The notes below the pieces were generated by a model. The model had not been told where the DNA came from. It ran no database searches and was given only the letters and a program-made list of their open reading frames with translations. Of a stretch of DNA of 64,000 nucleotides, positions 35,823 to 43,244 are shown one piece after another. The stretch comes from JARFQW01 sp963842955. Its GTDB lineage: Bacteria > Pseudomonadota > Gammaproteobacteria > Steroidobacterales > XN24. How positions within the stretch are numbered: the first letter of the stretch is position 1; each line of letters opens with the position of its first letter. Both the position numbers and the translations under genes were made by a program. The DNA lies in assembly GCA_963842955.1 (NCBI GenBank), contig CAWJIJ010000007.1, positions 1-64,000 on the forward strand, in the 5' to 3' direction.

Positions 35823-36243
35823 TCGTCGGGGTTTCCGTATGGGTCTGCTCGACCGCCTGTTGCCGGCCGAGGCAAACGGGAAGGTGCGATAACCGGGAGG
35901 AAGTCACCGGCGCCATGGTTCACCTCCACCGGGGAGCGCGGGCTGGATGCCGCATGACGGCCAGGTTCGGGTTCGCTGGCGAAATTCGCTCGCCGGTTTC
36001 ATGTTCCGGTATTCCGCAAGAGGAGGGAAGCCCGGATCGTCGTCCTGGGGAGGAATGCAGGGTCCTGGTGCGCCAACCGTCTCGCAACCTGGCCAATCGT
36101 GTCGCGCAGCGGACAGGTGCAGTCGTAATGGCAAACTTTTCTGGCGAGGTCCGGAAACAGCGTCTATACCCACCCCGTCCCTTCGACATGTCCATCGCGC
36201 TCGACGTGTCGCCCCAACGACTATCCATCCGGAGAAAAACTCA
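35823..36243. other. Intergenic spacer, no gene recognised
   Basis: About 420 bases separate the flavoprotein start from the DUF2780 lipoprotein. It must contain the promoters of both divergent genes, but I find no convincing -35/-10 pair. Short frames present have no signal peptide, family motif or ribosome site. Confidence 0.5.
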
Positions 36244-36690
36244 ATGCTCAAAAAACTACTTGCCGCGGCGACGCTGGGCGGCCTTCTCATGACCTCTGGC
36301 TGCTCGACCACGGATGTCATGAAGTCCGCGGCAGATATGTTCGGAAATGATGCCCTGGTATCGAGCCTGACGAGCGGGCTCGGCCTGAGCGCCGGACAGG
36401 CCGCCGGCGGCCTGGGATCGATGATGTCCCTGGCCAAGAACACGCTGCCCACCACCGATTTCCTGTCCCTCGCCGGCTATCTGCCGAATGCCAGCGAGTA
36501 CCTCAAGTTTGCTCAGGATGCCGGCGTTATTTCCGGGCCCCTCAGCAATATCGGCGGACTGTCTTCCAGCATGGATGCCCTGGGCATTTCGCCCGCGACG
36601 GCCCAGGACATGTACAAGGAAGTCGGCAAGTTCATCGGCGACGCCGGCGGCAACGCCGAGAGGGACATGCTCATGGGTCTCCTGAAGTAG
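36244..36690 (+). CDS. DUF2780 lipoprotein
   Basis: The 148-residue protein has a lipoprotein signal (ATLGGLLMTSGC, lipidated Cys20) preceded by a GGAG ribosome site. The mature part matches DUF2780 (VcgC/VcgE-like): LTSGLGLSAGQAAGGLGSMM, LAKNTLPTTDF and a helical tail with LGISPATAQDMYKEV. The family is of unknown function and often found as lipoproteins in marine gammaproteobacteria. No operon partner is evident. Confidence 0.8.
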   Translation: MLKKLLAAATLGGLLMTSGCSTTDVMKSAADMFGNDALVSSLTSGLGLSAGQAAGGLGSMMSLAKNTLPTTDFLSLAGYLPNASEYLKFAQDAGVISGPLSNIGGLSSSMDALGISPATAQDMYKEVGKFIGDAGGNAERDMLMGLLK

Positions 36691-37078
36691 GAATTCTACC
36701 GACAGGTATCGGGTGCGCGGCTGTTCCATAAATCAACGTCGTGCCCCCGGGTTGTCGCTGGAAAAGGGCCCGCCGCCTGCACAAGCGTGCCGGCGGAAGT
36801 TTCCTGTGATTCTGCCTCCCGGGTGTTCGCAAGACTCATCCAGGGGCGCGCCGTAATTCCCTTTTCCGGTTCCGGTAGCCAAGTCCATCGCAACCTCTTC
36901 AAGCATGCATCCAGGCCGGTTTCAGGGGCCTGTTCCATCCTTGCGGTAAACACTGTGGCAGCCTGGTGGGGCCGCGTTTCCGCATGGGCATTGCTGCCCC
37001 TGGTCCGCCGCAACGTTGCCCGTGATCGATCCGTCGGAGTAGAGTCCGGATATCTCAGCGATCTGCCGGAGTGAATGC
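36691..37078. other. Intergenic spacer, no gene recognised
   Basis: The 388 bases contain only shadow-like short frames on both strands. A GGAG ribosome site at the right edge belongs to the SGNH hydrolase gene. I see no repeat, hairpin with T-tract or RNA gene. Confidence 0.5.
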
Positions 37079-38707
37079 ATGCCCTGTTTCCGGGCGGCTG
37101 ATACCCACCGACGACGGCCCTGGAGCTGCTCCATGACGGCGGTGGCTATGGGCCTGTTGGCTTTCGCAACTCCGGTGGCGGCGCAGGCTCCACCGACCGG
37201 CAAGCTCGGAGTGATCGGAGACAGCATGTCCTCGGCCACCCACACCAGCGACATGTGCGGCCGCCGGGACATCATTCAATGCGTCGAGAACCTGGGCGGC
37301 CTCCATAGCAGGGAGTGGAGCCATTCGGCGGGTCACGAGTCATGGTCCATCGCCTCCCTGCTGGGGTTTACGCCTGACCGCGTCGTGGATGCCTCCGACG
37401 ACGGCGAGGAATGGAAGGATGCCCTCGAGCAGGCCCAGCAGGTGACCACCGACCCCGACGTGGACACCGTGTTCATCGGCCTGGGGGCGAACGACGTCTG
37501 CCAGCCGCGAGGCCACGATTACGCCGGTGACCTGGCGATTGCCGAGTCCCACATCGACTCAACCTTGCTGCACCTCACCGACATGCTCTCGGCTGACGGC
37601 ACCATCTACTGGACAGGCGTACCCAATGTCACCCGCCTTGCCGAACTCATGGCCGGGCGGGATCACAACTATGTGTTCGAGAGCTGCCAGGCTACGTGGG
37701 ACCTGGACAGCAACAAGGTGAAGGACGGAGCCGCGGCGGATGCCTGCGACCATTTTTTCGACAACACGGTCTGCGGAACCCTGGAGGGCGGGGAAGAAGC
37801 GAAGGATCTTCTCGTCGAGCTTCTGCTTGAGCAGTGGCTGGACAGCGAGGGGGTCGAGGAGGGGCCTTGCGGCAAGGTGCTGAGCAGCCGCTCGAGCGCG
37901 CAGGACCGTGAAGAAGCCCTGGCGTACGTGGTGGAGCTGAACGAACTGATGGCCAGGAAAGCCCGCCAGTACAGTGGCCGCAATGGCGTCCGCGTGCTGT
38001 TCACCGACCGGGTATTCAGTGCCACCGAACGAATGCAGCCTTTTCATATTTCCCGGTTCGATTGCTATCACCCCAGCCGCGCCGGCCAGGCCTTCCTGGC
38101 CGGAGAAATCTGGGAGGGCTTCATGCGCCAGGGCAACGCGTTCGGCACCCGGCATGCCGACACGATGTACGTGGACGAGTTCAATGCGAGGGACTACTGC
38201 AACGAGGACCTGACGCCGTGGGAAGCCTGCTGGATCGAAGTCAACGATGACGGCACGGCTACGGGCGGAGATATCCGGGTTGAGGGTCAGCGCTTACGGG
38301 TTCGCGACAACGCCCGCGAGGTTGGCCGCGCCATTCCTTTGTCCAACGTGGACCGGGCCTGGGTGTCGTTCAACTGGCGACGCAAGAACCTCGATCGGGC
38401 CGGCGACTACGTGGTTTTCGAGGTGTCGCCGGATGGGGGCCAGAGCTGGGCCGAGCTGGACCGCTTCGCGGGCGACGGCGACGATTTTGGTCAGCATCGC
38501 GGCGACTATTACGACATCAGCGAGTATGCGGGCGCCGACACGTGGATCCGTTTTCGCAGCGCGCCGGGACTCGGCGGCCAGGACGAGGTTTTTCTGGACA
38601 ACGTCACCGTGCAGGCCTGGCGAGATACCGGCGTGAAAGTGCCCGCGGTGCTCTACGAGCTGAGCGGAGGGCAGGTGTGGCGAAAGATTCCGGCGCGCCC
38701 GCAGTGA
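37079..38707 (+). CDS. Secreted SGNH/GDSL hydrolase with C-terminal beta-sandwich domain
   Basis: The 542-residue protein has a long signal peptide ending AFATPVAAQA. The SGNH domain shows block I VIGDSMSS (Ser49), block III FIGLGANDVC, and block V FDCYHPSRAGQ with the Asp328/His331 pair. It therefore hydrolyses esters outside the cytoplasm. A cysteine-rich insert (about 195-260) separates the blocks. Residues about 395-520 form a jelly-roll-like domain (VSFNWRRKNLDRAGDYVVFE, WIRFRSAPGLGGQDEVFLDN), typical of carbohydrate or surface binding. The substrate could be a lipid or an acetylated polysaccharide. The start at 37079 has a GGAG site; the internal Met at 37133 is a poorer alternative. 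Confidence 0.8.
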   Translation: MPCFRAADTHRRRPWSCSMTAVAMGLLAFATPVAAQAPPTGKLGVIGDSMSSATHTSDMCGRRDIIQCVENLGGLHSREWSHSAGHESWSIASLLGFTPDRVVDASDDGEEWKDALEQAQQVTTDPDVDTVFIGLGANDVCQPRGHDYAGDLAIAESHIDSTLLHLTDMLSADGTIYWTGVPNVTRLAELMAGRDHNYVFESCQATWDLDSNKVKDGAAADACDHFFDNTVCGTLEGGEEAKDLLVELLLEQWLDSEGVEEGPCGKVLSSRSSAQDREEALAYVVELNELMARKARQYSGRNGVRVLFTDRVFSATERMQPFHISRFDCYHPSRAGQAFLAGEIWEGFMRQGNAFGTRHADTMYVDEFNARDYCNEDLTPWEACWIEVNDDGTATGGDIRVEGQRLRVRDNAREVGRAIPLSNVDRAWVSFNWRRKNLDRAGDYVVFEVSPDGGQSWAELDRFAGDGDDFGQHRGDYYDISEYAGADTWIRFRSAPGLGGQDEVFLDNVTVQAWRDTGVKVPAVLYELSGGQVWRKIPARPQ

Positions 38708-38809
38708 TGCGGAGAATACTGAAACTGATCCTGTTCTGTGCGTCCCGCGGACAGCTTGCCCGGTACAACGACGGCCGGTAATGGCCGGATCCCTGATTGG
38801 AGGCTATCG

Positions 38810-39182
38810 ATGAAACGACGAAACGTACTGCTGAGTGCATTGGGAGCAGCGGCGTTGCTGTTCGTCACCGGGAGCAGGCGCCGATACCGCCAACGTGGAG
38901 ACGTCCATCACCAAGACCCTCGTGTCCGGCGACTCCGCCTACGGGGGCTGCATGGCCCAGCTGGGCCGACGGCTGGAGGGACTGCTGCCGGCATGTCGTG
39001 GAAACTGGGTGACATTCAGCTGCGATGGCACCTATACGGATCCCGTGCGCGCCTATCGCATGCTGGACCAGGCCCAGCTCGCGCTGGCCACCGGTATGAG
39101 GGTTCTCGTCGTCGTCGACGACTCGAAGCAGCACAATGGGTACTGCTTCGCCTCGCGCATCGATGTGACTACCGAGTTTTGA
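38810..39182 (+). CDS. Unrecognised small exported protein, frameshifted near 38872
   Basis: An ATG at 38810 opens a clear signal peptide (MKRRNVLLSALGAAALLFVT). The frame then turns into Arg-rich nonsense, while another frame continues with GADTANVETSITKTL, CMAQLGRRLEGLLPACRG, VTFSCDGTYTDPVRAYRML and VVVDDSKQHNGYCFASR to TGA at 39182. Removing one G from the GGG at 38870-38872 yields FVTGAGADTANVE and a product of about 123 residues with a normal signal cleavage site. Four cysteines in the mature part suggest disulfides in the periplasm. I do not recognise the family. Confidence 0.65.
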
Positions 39183-39221
39183 TTACCCTCGATCGGCGGC
39201 ACGGTATTTCGGAGTGACATC

Positions 39222-39629
39222 ATGATCACTTATATCTACTGGGCACTCATCATCGGTCTGGCTTTCGGGCTCGTCTACGTGTTCGGCGGGCGGATGGGCA
39301 GCTGGAAAGGCGCATCCATCGCCGCTGCCGTCGTGCTCCTCACCGGATTGTTGGCCTTCTACTTCTATTTCGAGCAGGTGTTCGTCAAGCGCTATGGTGG
39401 GGTGATGGCCATCCGGGTTCCGGCCGGTCAGCTGCACATTGCCGCCACCTGGAAGGCGGACAACCTCTGGGTCGAAAACTATGATCCCGCGACCAACGAG
39501 TGCATATTCTCCGAGTACTCCAAGGGCAGCGTGCTGGAAGGGCGGGTGACCATCAAGAACTGCAACCCGATTGCCGCTGGCCGGCCCGCCGTATCGCCGC
39601 CGCCGGAAGCGCCGCCCGTCGCCGAGTAG
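39222..39629 (+). CDS. Unrecognised small membrane protein
   Basis: The 135-residue product has two N-terminal membrane helices (IYWALIIGLAFGLVYVF; IAAAVVLLTGLLAFYFYF). A soluble domain of about 75 residues follows (LHIAATWKADNLWVENYDPA, VLEGRVTIKNCNP) and a Pro-rich tail. The domain probably faces the periplasm or is membrane-proximal. It follows the preceding small exported protein by 39 bases and may be co-transcribed. No function can be assigned. Confidence 0.65.
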   Translation: MITYIYWALIIGLAFGLVYVFGGRMGSWKGASIAAAVVLLTGLLAFYFYFEQVFVKRYGGVMAIRVPAGQLHIAATWKADNLWVENYDPATNECIFSEYSKGSVLEGRVTIKNCNPIAAGRPAVSPPPEAPPVAE

Positions 39630-39862
39630 CGCCTGAGAGTCTTCGGAGGCTGACTGACGCGAAGGCGCTATCCATCACCACAATCAGCTTCTGACCCGGC
39701 GAGGGCGGGTTTGACGAGTCGTGGCTCTCCCACAGGCAACCGGACATCATGTGAGTTCCTCGCCGAGGGCAGGCCTGGACTCCGACACTCGACTCGGGAG
39801 AGTGACGACTCGATCCCTCAGCCATCGGCCCCCGTCGGTATCCGCCTCATGGAGTTTTGCCA

Positions 39863-40765
39863 ATGTTGCATCGTCGTCAATTTATTCGGGCCTCCGCGGC
39901 CCTTGCTGCCTGGGTCGCCCTGCCCCTGACGGGAATCGCTCGGGCCGACCAGCCGCGCCTTCCGCGACGACCTATCCCCGGCACCGGCGAGAGTCTGCCG
40001 ATTATCGGCCTGGGGAACTCCCAGGCGTTTCGGGATGGGGACATGGTCCGGTCCCGGGCGCTGATCGACTATTTCCACGACCAGGGCGGCGCGTACATCG
40101 ACGTGAGCGGTGGCAGCCGCTTCGTCACCGGAGAGATCGCGAGAGAACTGTCCATTGCCGACGACCTGTTCTTCGGGACCTACATCGAGACCGGCAACGA
40201 CGCTCAGGACCGCAGCGAGGCCCGCGAGGTGCTGGCGGCCCAGGACAGAAAGCAGTTGGACCTGGTGCTCACACGGGACCTGGCGGGGTTCGCCGCAAGG
40301 CAGGCCAGCTACCAGGGGCTGAAGTCCGAGGGCCTCACCCGGCACCTGGGGGTCGCCCGTCACCAGCAGCAGTATCACGAGCCCATGATGGCCCTGATGA
40401 AGGCGGGTGCGGTGGACATGGTGCAGGTGAACTACTCGATTCTGGAGCCCGAGGCCGCCGACCGCTTGCTGCCGATGGCCATGGATCGGGGGATCGCCGT
40501 TCTGATCAACCGCCCGTTCATCAACGGCGCCTATTTCTCCGTGGTCAAGGGCCACGAACTGCCGGCATGGGCGGGCGAAATAGGCTGCGACACCTGGGCG
40601 AAATTTTCGCTGAAATATATTCTGTCGCACCCGGCCGTAACTTGCGTGCTGACGGAAACCGCCAATCCCAAACATGCCGCCGACAATATCGGCGCCGGGT
40701 TCGGGGCCATGCCCGACGAGGCCACCCGGGTGCGCATGGCCGCGGCGGTCCGTTCGCTGGTCTGA
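39863..40765 (+). CDS. Tat-exported aldo/keto reductase homologue with a degenerate active site
   Basis: The 300-residue protein starts with a twin-arginine signal (LHRRQFIRASAALAAWVAL) and has the aldo/keto reductase barrel order (IPGTGESLPIIGLGNSQAF; LKSEGLTRHLGVARHQQQ; FSLKYILSHPAVTCVLTETAN). The usual catalytic positions look altered. The Tyr after the conserved Asp (D-T-A-x-x-Y) reads DVSGGS, the Lys strand reads FGTYIET, and the LxLIHxP histidine reads LVLTRDL. The protein may therefore be a non-enzymatic or repurposed family member in the periplasm. ATG 39863 has a GGAG site; an in-frame TTG lies six bases upstream. Confidence 0.78.
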   Translation: MLHRRQFIRASAALAAWVALPLTGIARADQPRLPRRPIPGTGESLPIIGLGNSQAFRDGDMVRSRALIDYFHDQGGAYIDVSGGSRFVTGEIARELSIADDLFFGTYIETGNDAQDRSEAREVLAAQDRKQLDLVLTRDLAGFAARQASYQGLKSEGLTRHLGVARHQQQYHEPMMALMKAGAVDMVQVNYSILEPEAADRLLPMAMDRGIAVLINRPFINGAYFSVVKGHELPAWAGEIGCDTWAKFSLKYILSHPAVTCVLTETANPKHAADNIGAGFGAMPDEATRVRMAAAVRSLV

Positions 40766-40860
40766 AACTCGCATGGGTCGAACATGACAGCGGCAAGCGC
40801 ACAACCGGGTCCCGGCGGGTCTATGCTCTGAACAGGCGCCTTATTCCAAGGGGAGAAGCC

Positions 40861-41133
40861 ATGGAACTCAACAAGCTGTTGAAGGAAAAGATCGACACGC
40901 AGATGGCGAGCTGGAACGCCGAAATCGAGGCCGCAGAGGCCAAGGCGAAAGCGCGTCAGGCGCATGCCGAAGCGGAGGCCGCCGATGCGGAACTGGACGA
41001 AGTCTTCTGGGCCCGGGTCAAGGACCTCAGGGCCAAGGTGGTCGAGGGTCGCCAGTACCTGGCGGAGCTGGCCGATGCCGGCGACGAGCAGGCAACGCGA
41101 ATCAGGAAGAAACTCTCTTCCCTGTTTGAATAG
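40861..41133 (+). CDS. Coiled-coil protein of the sll1863 stress-response type
   Basis: The 90-residue protein is helical throughout: LLKEKIDTQMASWNAEIEAA, an Ala/Glu/Lys heptad region, then FWARVKDLRAKVVEGRQYLA and LADAGDEQATRIRKKL. This resembles the small sll1863-type coiled-coil stress proteins. A strong AGGGGAGAAGCC precedes the ATG. It ends six bases from the convergent YugP-like gene, so the two transcripts must overlap or terminate very tightly. Confidence 0.7.
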   Translation: MELNKLLKEKIDTQMASWNAEIEAAEAKAKARQAHAEAEAADAELDEVFWARVKDLRAKVVEGRQYLAELADAGDEQATRIRKKLSSLFE

Positions 41134-41139
41134 GGCCGG

Positions 41140-41829
41140 CTAGCGGCGCAGGACGGTGAGCCAGCGGCCGAGGTTCAGCAGGCTGGCCAGCGAACCGGCG
41201 ACATAGGTCAGGGCGGCGGCCTTCAGAATTTTCCTTGCGTGCACGAGGTCTCCCTCGTGCAGGTAGTCGCCCTTTTCCAGGATCGGAAGCGCTTTCTTGA
41301 AGCTGGCGTCCAGTTCCACCGGTAGCGTAACCAGGTGGACGAGGGTGGCCAGGCCCATGGTGGCGAAGGCCCCCAGGGCCATCAATAGTCCTGCCGAAGG
41401 AGCCCGGGTGAGCAGGATGATGATCGGCGCGCCGATCAACAAAACGCTGCCCAGTTTCTGTCCCGAGATCGAGGCCCGGACCAGCCGCTGACGAGCCTCG
41501 AAGAGCGATTCGCCGCGGGCGTGCTGAATGGCATGGCCGACTTCGTGAGTTGCGACCGTGACCGCCGTCAGGGAATGACCGCTGAAGTTGCCGGGAGTCA
41601 GCCGCACCTTGCGGGCCTCGGGGTCGTAGTGGTCGCCGGCCTGGGTCTCCTCGACGCCGACGTCATTTAATCCGAACTGGTCCAGCAGGTGACGCGCCAG
41701 CTCGCCGCCGGAGCCCTGTTCACGATAGCGATCCGCCGGCTCGCTGTACTTGGCCAGGACGCGCTTTACCCACAGGCCGGGCCCGGCAATCGCCGCGACG
41801 AGCACGAGGGCGAGAACCACCCAGGTCAT
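41140..41829 (-). CDS. YugP-like membrane zinc metallopeptidase
   Basis: The 229-residue protein has an N-terminal membrane helix (TWVVLALVLVAAIAGPGLWV), the zinc motif HEVGH (residues 95-99) preceded by the family sequence TPGNFSGHSLTAVTVA, and two or three further helices. This is the neutral zinc metallopeptidase (YugP, PF04298) family, inner-membrane peptidases of unknown target. A longer upstream frame begins 47 residues earlier, but the start at 41829 gives the typical N-terminus. Confidence 0.86.
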   Translation of the reverse strand: MTWVVLALVLVAAIAGPGLWVKRVLAKYSEPADRYREQGSGGELARHLLDQFGLNDVGVEETQAGDHYDPEARKVRLTPGNFSGHSLTAVTVATHEVGHAIQHARGESLFEARQRLVRASISGQKLGSVLLIGAPIIILLTRAPSAGLLMALGAFATMGLATLVHLVTLPVELDASFKKALPILEKGDYLHEGDLVHARKILKAAALTYVAGSLASLLNLGRWLTVLRR

Positions 41830-42263
41830 GTGTTTTTTTCCGTTGCCACGTGGGTATGGTATTCGCCGGAGAGCGTGAGAGGGATTTGATTCGTGCGTTG
41901 GAGCAAGCGTATCGGGAAAAGACGCATCGGGTATGGAAGAGCCCGCGTCGGCAGCTTCGCTGAAAGGCACGATGTCGGCTCGCAGCTGCGGGCGGAGCCG
42001 GGCGCTAAACCCGCCATCGATCCGAGGAACAGGGACGGGTCAGGAAAAAGACTTGTTGGCAAGAAGGCACTGAGCCCCGCCGGTGGAATTCCGGCGCATC
42101 TCGCTGGCCCGGTATCCCGGCTCACCGTTTGCTGCGCGCGCGAGGGCGTCGCGAGCGGGGCTACTATCCCTCTCCCGCGTGCATTGTATCGCTCCCAGGA
42201 ACGGGAATTGCGTTCGCACGCCGGGACGCCGGGGGCGGATGTCGCCGTCAGCGCCTGTAATCC
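41830..42263. other. Intergenic spacer, no gene recognised
   Basis: The 434 bases between the peptidase start and the coiled-coil gene contain short frames rich in Arg and Gly with no convincing start or motif. I see no repeat or structural RNA. Confidence 0.45.
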
Positions 42264-42986
42264 TCAGGAACCCGGGTCCTGCAGCTCGAGGATGCGCTCC
42301 TGCTCCCGCAGCATCTCCTGCTCCCGCCGCATGATCTGCTGACGCTCCTGCAGCGCTTTGTGCTCGCGCTCGAGCAGTTGCATCCGTTCTCGGGCCTGGT
42401 CCCGTTCCTGGCCGGCGATTCGCGTGCGTTCCTGAATCTGGTTAATCTCCCTGGTAGCGAGTTCCTCGCGTCGGGTGAGCTGCTCCCGCTCCTGTGCCAG
42501 TGTCTGTCGCTGGTCGCGAAGCTGGCTCCGCAGATCCCTACTGCCGCCCTGGCCGGATCCCGGCCCGGGATCCGCCACCGCGCGCTCGCGCTCGCGCAGC
42601 CGGTTCTCGGCCTCGGCGCGCATTGCTTCCTGGTGGGTGGCCCTTTCCCGTTCCCGGGAAAGCGCCTGGTTCTCCTCGGCAATCTGCTTCCGCTCGCGAT
42701 TCAGCGCCCGATCCTGTTCCTTGACACGAGAGCTGTCCTCATTGTGCAGCCGTTTCTGCTCCTTGACGCGAACCTGGGACTCTTCCGTCGCCCGTCGCGC
42801 CGCCTGTGACTGGCCCCGAGGTGTCTCGGCATCCCGGGCCTGTTGCCGGGGCTGGGACTGCGCCGGCTGCTGGACCCGGGGCCCGCTCTTGGCCTGGCCG
42901 CCGCCCTTGCCCGATCCGCCTGCCAGCGACACGCTGGATACGAGGGCAATCACCAGCATCGCGACGATCAGTTTCGCTGCGTTCAT
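42264..42986 (-). CDS. Exported Glu/Arg/Gln-rich coiled-coil protein
   Basis: The 240-residue protein has a signal peptide (LIVAMLVIALVSSVSLAGG) behind a strong AGGAGG site. A Gly/Pro/Gln-rich linker follows, then about 170 residues of charged coiled coil with repeats such as VKEQKRLHNEDSSRVKEQDR, NRERKQIAEENQALSRERER and REHKALQERQQIMRREQEML. It resembles other low-complexity periplasmic coiled coils, but composition bias makes homology unsafe. I assign no function. It may be structural, or may bind cell-envelope components. Confidence 0.7.
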   Translation of the reverse strand: MNAAKLIVAMLVIALVSSVSLAGGSGKGGGQAKSGPRVQQPAQSQPRQQARDAETPRGQSQAARRATEESQVRVKEQKRLHNEDSSRVKEQDRALNRERKQIAEENQALSRERERATHQEAMRAEAENRLRERERAVADPGPGSGQGGSRDLRSQLRDQRQTLAQEREQLTRREELATREINQIQERTRIAGQERDQARERMQLLEREHKALQERQQIMRREQEMLREQERILELQDPGS

Positions 42987-43089
42987 GACCTGTCCTCCTG
43001 GATTCGGCCTTCCCTGCCAAGAGCGTAGGCCCATCAAGCTGCGCCGCGGTATACGTATTTATGGAAGCGGGCGGTCCGGGGTCCGCAAT

Positions 43090-43215
43090 AATCGGACAGG
43101 CGGACTCGATCTGCGCCATCAGCAGGTACCCGGCGCCGCGCACCGTCTTGATCGATCGGGGATGGCTGGATCCTTTTCCAGCTTCTTGTGCAGCTTGCCG
43201 AATTGAACCCGGAGC
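43090..43215 (-). pseudogene. C-terminal remnant of an OmpR-type response regulator
   Basis: On the minus strand one frame reads LRVQFGKLHKKLEKDPAIP, and after a shift another reads SIKTVRGAGYLLMAQIESA. Together they match the end of a winged-helix response regulator (LRKKLG.DP...IKTVRG.GY). The receiver domain and recognition helix are missing: the upstream side runs into the end of the TPR-oxygenase gene. The fragment is therefore a gene remnant with an additional frameshift and no start. Confidence 0.6.
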
Positions 43216-43244
43216 CGTTTCCCACGATCCGGTCTCGGTGGTCT

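Noticed and set aside
38835..39182. Small exported protein as a subtilase-cytotoxin-like B subunit
   Set aside because: Only size, cysteine content and a vague strand pattern agree; no toxin A subunit gene is nearby and no diagnostic residues could be aligned.
39721..40860. Upstream extension of the sll1863-like frame to 470 codons
   Set aside because: The first 380 codons overlap the Tat-exported reductase in another frame and are Arg/Gly-rich; the ribosome site and helical protein begin at 40861.
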